Shown here: piece after piece, positions 13,101 through 14,396 of the stretch
Numbering within the stretch: position 1 is the first letter of the stretch
Layout of the letters: each line of letters starts with the position of its first letter
Assembly: GCA_030754315.1 (NCBI GenBank)
Contig: JASMAO010000182.1
Span: 1 to 14,396 of the forward strand
Direction of reading: 5' to 3'
Length of the DNA stretch: 14,396 nucleotides
DNA from: SAR202 cluster bacterium
Lineage (GTDB): Bacteria; Chloroflexota; Dehalococcoidia; Lucifugimonadales; JASMAO01
Notes under the pieces: generated by a model
Seen by the model: the letters and a program-made list of their open reading frames with translations, nothing else
What the model was told of the DNA's origin: nothing
Database searches by the model: none
Translations under genes and position numbers: made by a program

Positions 13101-13336
13101 CCACTGAACATTGGCTCACCTGATTCAGTTTGTTAAGCACTGATGGGATAAAGCTGAACTTCGGATATACTCAGCTGACGGTGGTGCTTCATGGCGCCAT
13201 AGATGGTAAAGTGAGTATCATCTGGAGTTAATGGGAGATATACAGGCTACGTTTCTATCCTCGGCCCGAGATGTTGGACGGAGTTGGGTTTGTATATCGG
13301 GGATTAATTCGATGAAGCTGCTTTGGTAAAGATGCC
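13101..13336 (+). other. Spacer between triple RidA and PHP genes
   Basis: This is about 236 bases. It holds a weak stem-loop just after the RidA stop (listed separately) and a perfect 10-base palindrome, ATGGCGCCAT (13191-13200). It also holds a 14-codon mini-frame (13271-13315) that ends at TGA in the same frame as the PHP gene. I see no convincing promoter and no RNA gene. Confidence 0.4.
13103..13135 (+). terminator. Weak terminator-like stem-loop after triple RidA gene
   Basis: ACTGAA (13103-13108) pairs with TTCAGT (13124-13129) around a 15-base loop and is followed by a T-rich tail (TTGTT). The stem is short and low in GC, so the call is tentative. Its place right after the stop codon fits an end of transcription. 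Confidence 0.3.
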
Positions 13337-14002
13337 TTGTACGATTTTCACACACATACGTTTTTAAGCGACGGGGTCCTTGCACCGGTTGAGTTGATAC
13401 GGCGAGCTATCAAAATAGGCTATAGGGTCATGGCTATCACCGATCATGTCGGTCACGGCAATTTAGAATTTGTGCTCAAGACATTGATTAAAGACTGCCA
13501 GGTAGCCTCAGATAAGTGGGATATTTTAGCGTTGCCCGGCGTTGAGATTACTCACACTCCCAAAGAGGACATAGATGGCCTCGCGCAAGCAGCTAAAAAG
13601 ATGGGGGCCAAAGTGGTAAATGTTCATGGAGAGACTATCACTGAACCGGTAGAGCCTGGTACCAACATGGCTGCGGTGAGTTCTACTCATGTAGATATCT
13701 TAGCTCATCCTGGTCTTATTGGGGCTGAGGAGGCTGCGATTGCTGCTCGAAATGGGATATTTCTAGAAGTATCCGCACGAAAAGGTCACGGATTGGCTAA
13801 TGGACATGTTGTTAACATGGCGAAGCTAACCGGTGCTGCGATGGTGTTGGATTCTGATGCCCATGATCCGGAGGATTTGCTAACCCGGGATTTTGCGGAG
13901 AAGGTTGCTCGTGGAGCGGGGTTTTCTCACGAAAATGTACACGAGCTCTTAGAGGATGCGCCGAAGAGAGTGCTAACGAAACTAGGGGTAACAACTGCAT
14001 AG
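13337..14002 (+). CDS. PHP-domain metal-dependent phosphoesterase (histidinol-phosphatase-like)
   Basis: This 221-residue PHP-fold protein belongs to a family of trinuclear metal hydrolases that act on phosphate esters such as histidinol phosphate. Likely metal ligands are the N-terminal HTH (His5, His7), ITDH (Asp36, His37), GVEITH (Glu70), NVHGET (His97), LAHPG (His124) and DSDAH (Asp174, His176). It has only the core barrel, without the longer tail of standalone HisJ/HisK enzymes, so the substrate is open. Nucleoside or nucleotide monophosphates are possible too. The start is uncertain: TTG at 13337 is the only start-like codon between an in-frame TGA at 13313 and the HTH motif, and its ribosome site is weak. 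An ATG five bases upstream is out of frame. It is convergent with the DUF1537 gene. Confidence 0.82.
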   Translation: MYDFHTHTFLSDGVLAPVELIRRAIKIGYRVMAITDHVGHGNLEFVLKTLIKDCQVASDKWDILALPGVEITHTPKEDIDGLAQAAKKMGAKVVNVHGETITEPVEPGTNMAAVSSTHVDILAHPGLIGAEEAAIAARNGIFLEVSARKGHGLANGHVVNMAKLTGAAMVLDSDAHDPEDLLTRDFAEKVARGAGFSHENVHELLEDAPKRVLTKLGVTTA

Positions 14003-14006
14003 TTGG

Positions 14007-14032
14007 TTGCCTTATTCAGGGGCAATAGGTTT
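14007..14032 (+). terminator. Possible stem-loop between convergent genes
   Basis: TTGCC (14007-14011) pairs with GGCAA (14021-14025) around a 9-base loop, followed by a moderately T-rich tail. It lies four bases after the PHP stop and before the converging DUF1537 gene. The stem is only five pairs, so confidence is low. Confidence 0.3.
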
Positions 14033-14081
14033 ATCAGGAATCGAAGGGTGTAGTTAGTTTACTTGAGCGGAAGGAACTACG

Positions 14082-14396
14082 TTACAGTCTCTTTAGGTTT
14101 TTGATTACCGCGGCCATGGTCTTTTTGTTACCGAAGCCGCCAGCTTTTGTTACCACAGTGGTGCCGTGGGCATCCCCTCCCTCGACTGTTCCCAAGGCGA
14201 CTCCAGGTTGTAGTTCGGTGTGAATCACGATTCCTTCAGTGCCCAGTCCTGATAGCACGGCGTATGCTGTTTCCCCGCCGGTGAGTACTAATGCCGCTGG
14301 ACGTGATCTTGTGAATACCGCTACGGTTAGACGTTGTATGAAGTTGGAAATCATGGCACTTGTTTTCGTCTGTGTTGGAGACTGAGTGTGTGGTGG
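14082..14396 (-). CDS. Four-carbon acid sugar kinase family (DUF1537), C-terminal part (partial at right edge)
   Basis: The frame stays open to the right edge of the window, so the visible 104 residues are the C-terminus of a longer protein; a Met at 14354 is internal. The pattern AALVLTGGETAYAVLSGLG, then ELQPGVALGTVEGG and the closing VVTKAGGFG matches the nucleotide-binding end of the DUF1537 family (OtnK/DtnK-like). Characterised members phosphorylate four-carbon acid sugars such as 3-oxo-tetronate or D-threonate. Such proteins are about 400 residues, so roughly three quarters lies outside. The substrate cannot be deduced. It converges on the PHP gene with about 80 bases between the stops. 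Confidence 0.85.
   Translation of the reverse strand, partial: PPHTQSPTQTKTSAMISNFIQRLTVAVFTRSRPAALVLTGGETAYAVLSGLGTEGIVIHTELQPGVALGTVEGGDAHGTTVVTKAGGFGNKKTMAAVIKNLKRL

Noticed and set aside
13166..13171. TATACT as a -10 for the PHP gene
   Set aside because: No acceptable -35 at 16-18 bases and it is about 165 bases from the start, so support is too weak.
11347..14396. Defence or mobile-element island on the right side
   Set aside because: None of the genes there shows transposase, recombinase, nuclease or toxin features; they are ordinary metabolic or unknown-function families.

Overview
The window reads as chromosomal DNA of a free-living bacterium. Protein similarities recalled from memory point to Chloroflexota of the Dehalococcoidia/SAR202 kind: ArgH resembles the Dehalococcoides type in its start region and core, and a UPF0182 membrane protein is present. 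This assignment is an inference from family resemblance, not a search result. Coding density is high and the longest gene-free stretch is about 250 bases. I see no rRNA, tRNA, CRISPR array, insertion sequence or phage gene.

Layout. At the left edge is the 3' end of a FakA/YloV-like (DAK2) gene on the plus strand. It converges on a long minus-strand block running from about 11.1 kb down to 0.8 kb. In transcription order that block is argJ, argB, a UPF0182 seven-helix membrane protein, argD, argG, a MaoC-like acyl-CoA hydratase, argH and rpe. Divergent from argJ, the plus strand carries a small GlcG/HbpS-like (DUF336) gene, a protein made of three tandem RidA/YjgF domains, and a PHP-domain phosphoesterase. 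At the right edge the C-terminal end of a DUF1537 four-carbon acid sugar kinase-like gene comes in on the minus strand.

How the genes work together. ArgJ and ArgB supply the acetylated, phosphorylated glutamate intermediates of the cyclic ornithine pathway, ArgD transaminates the semialdehyde, and ArgG and ArgH turn citrulline into arginine. argC, argA/argF and the carbamoyl-phosphate synthase genes are not here, so the pathway is completed elsewhere. Three genes in the block have no known arginine role (UPF0182, MaoC and rpe). Two of them are tightly built in: the ribosome binding site of argD lies in the last codons of the UPF0182 gene, and that of rpe lies in the last codons of argH, which overlaps rpe.

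Most unusual items. The 412-residue triple RidA protein looks like a single-chain version of the RidA trimer, and all three repeats lack the arginine needed for imine deamination. A hairpin sits directly upstream of its Shine-Dalgarno sequence and its left arm could also pair with that sequence. The UPF0182 protein of unknown function is translationally linked to arginine synthesis.
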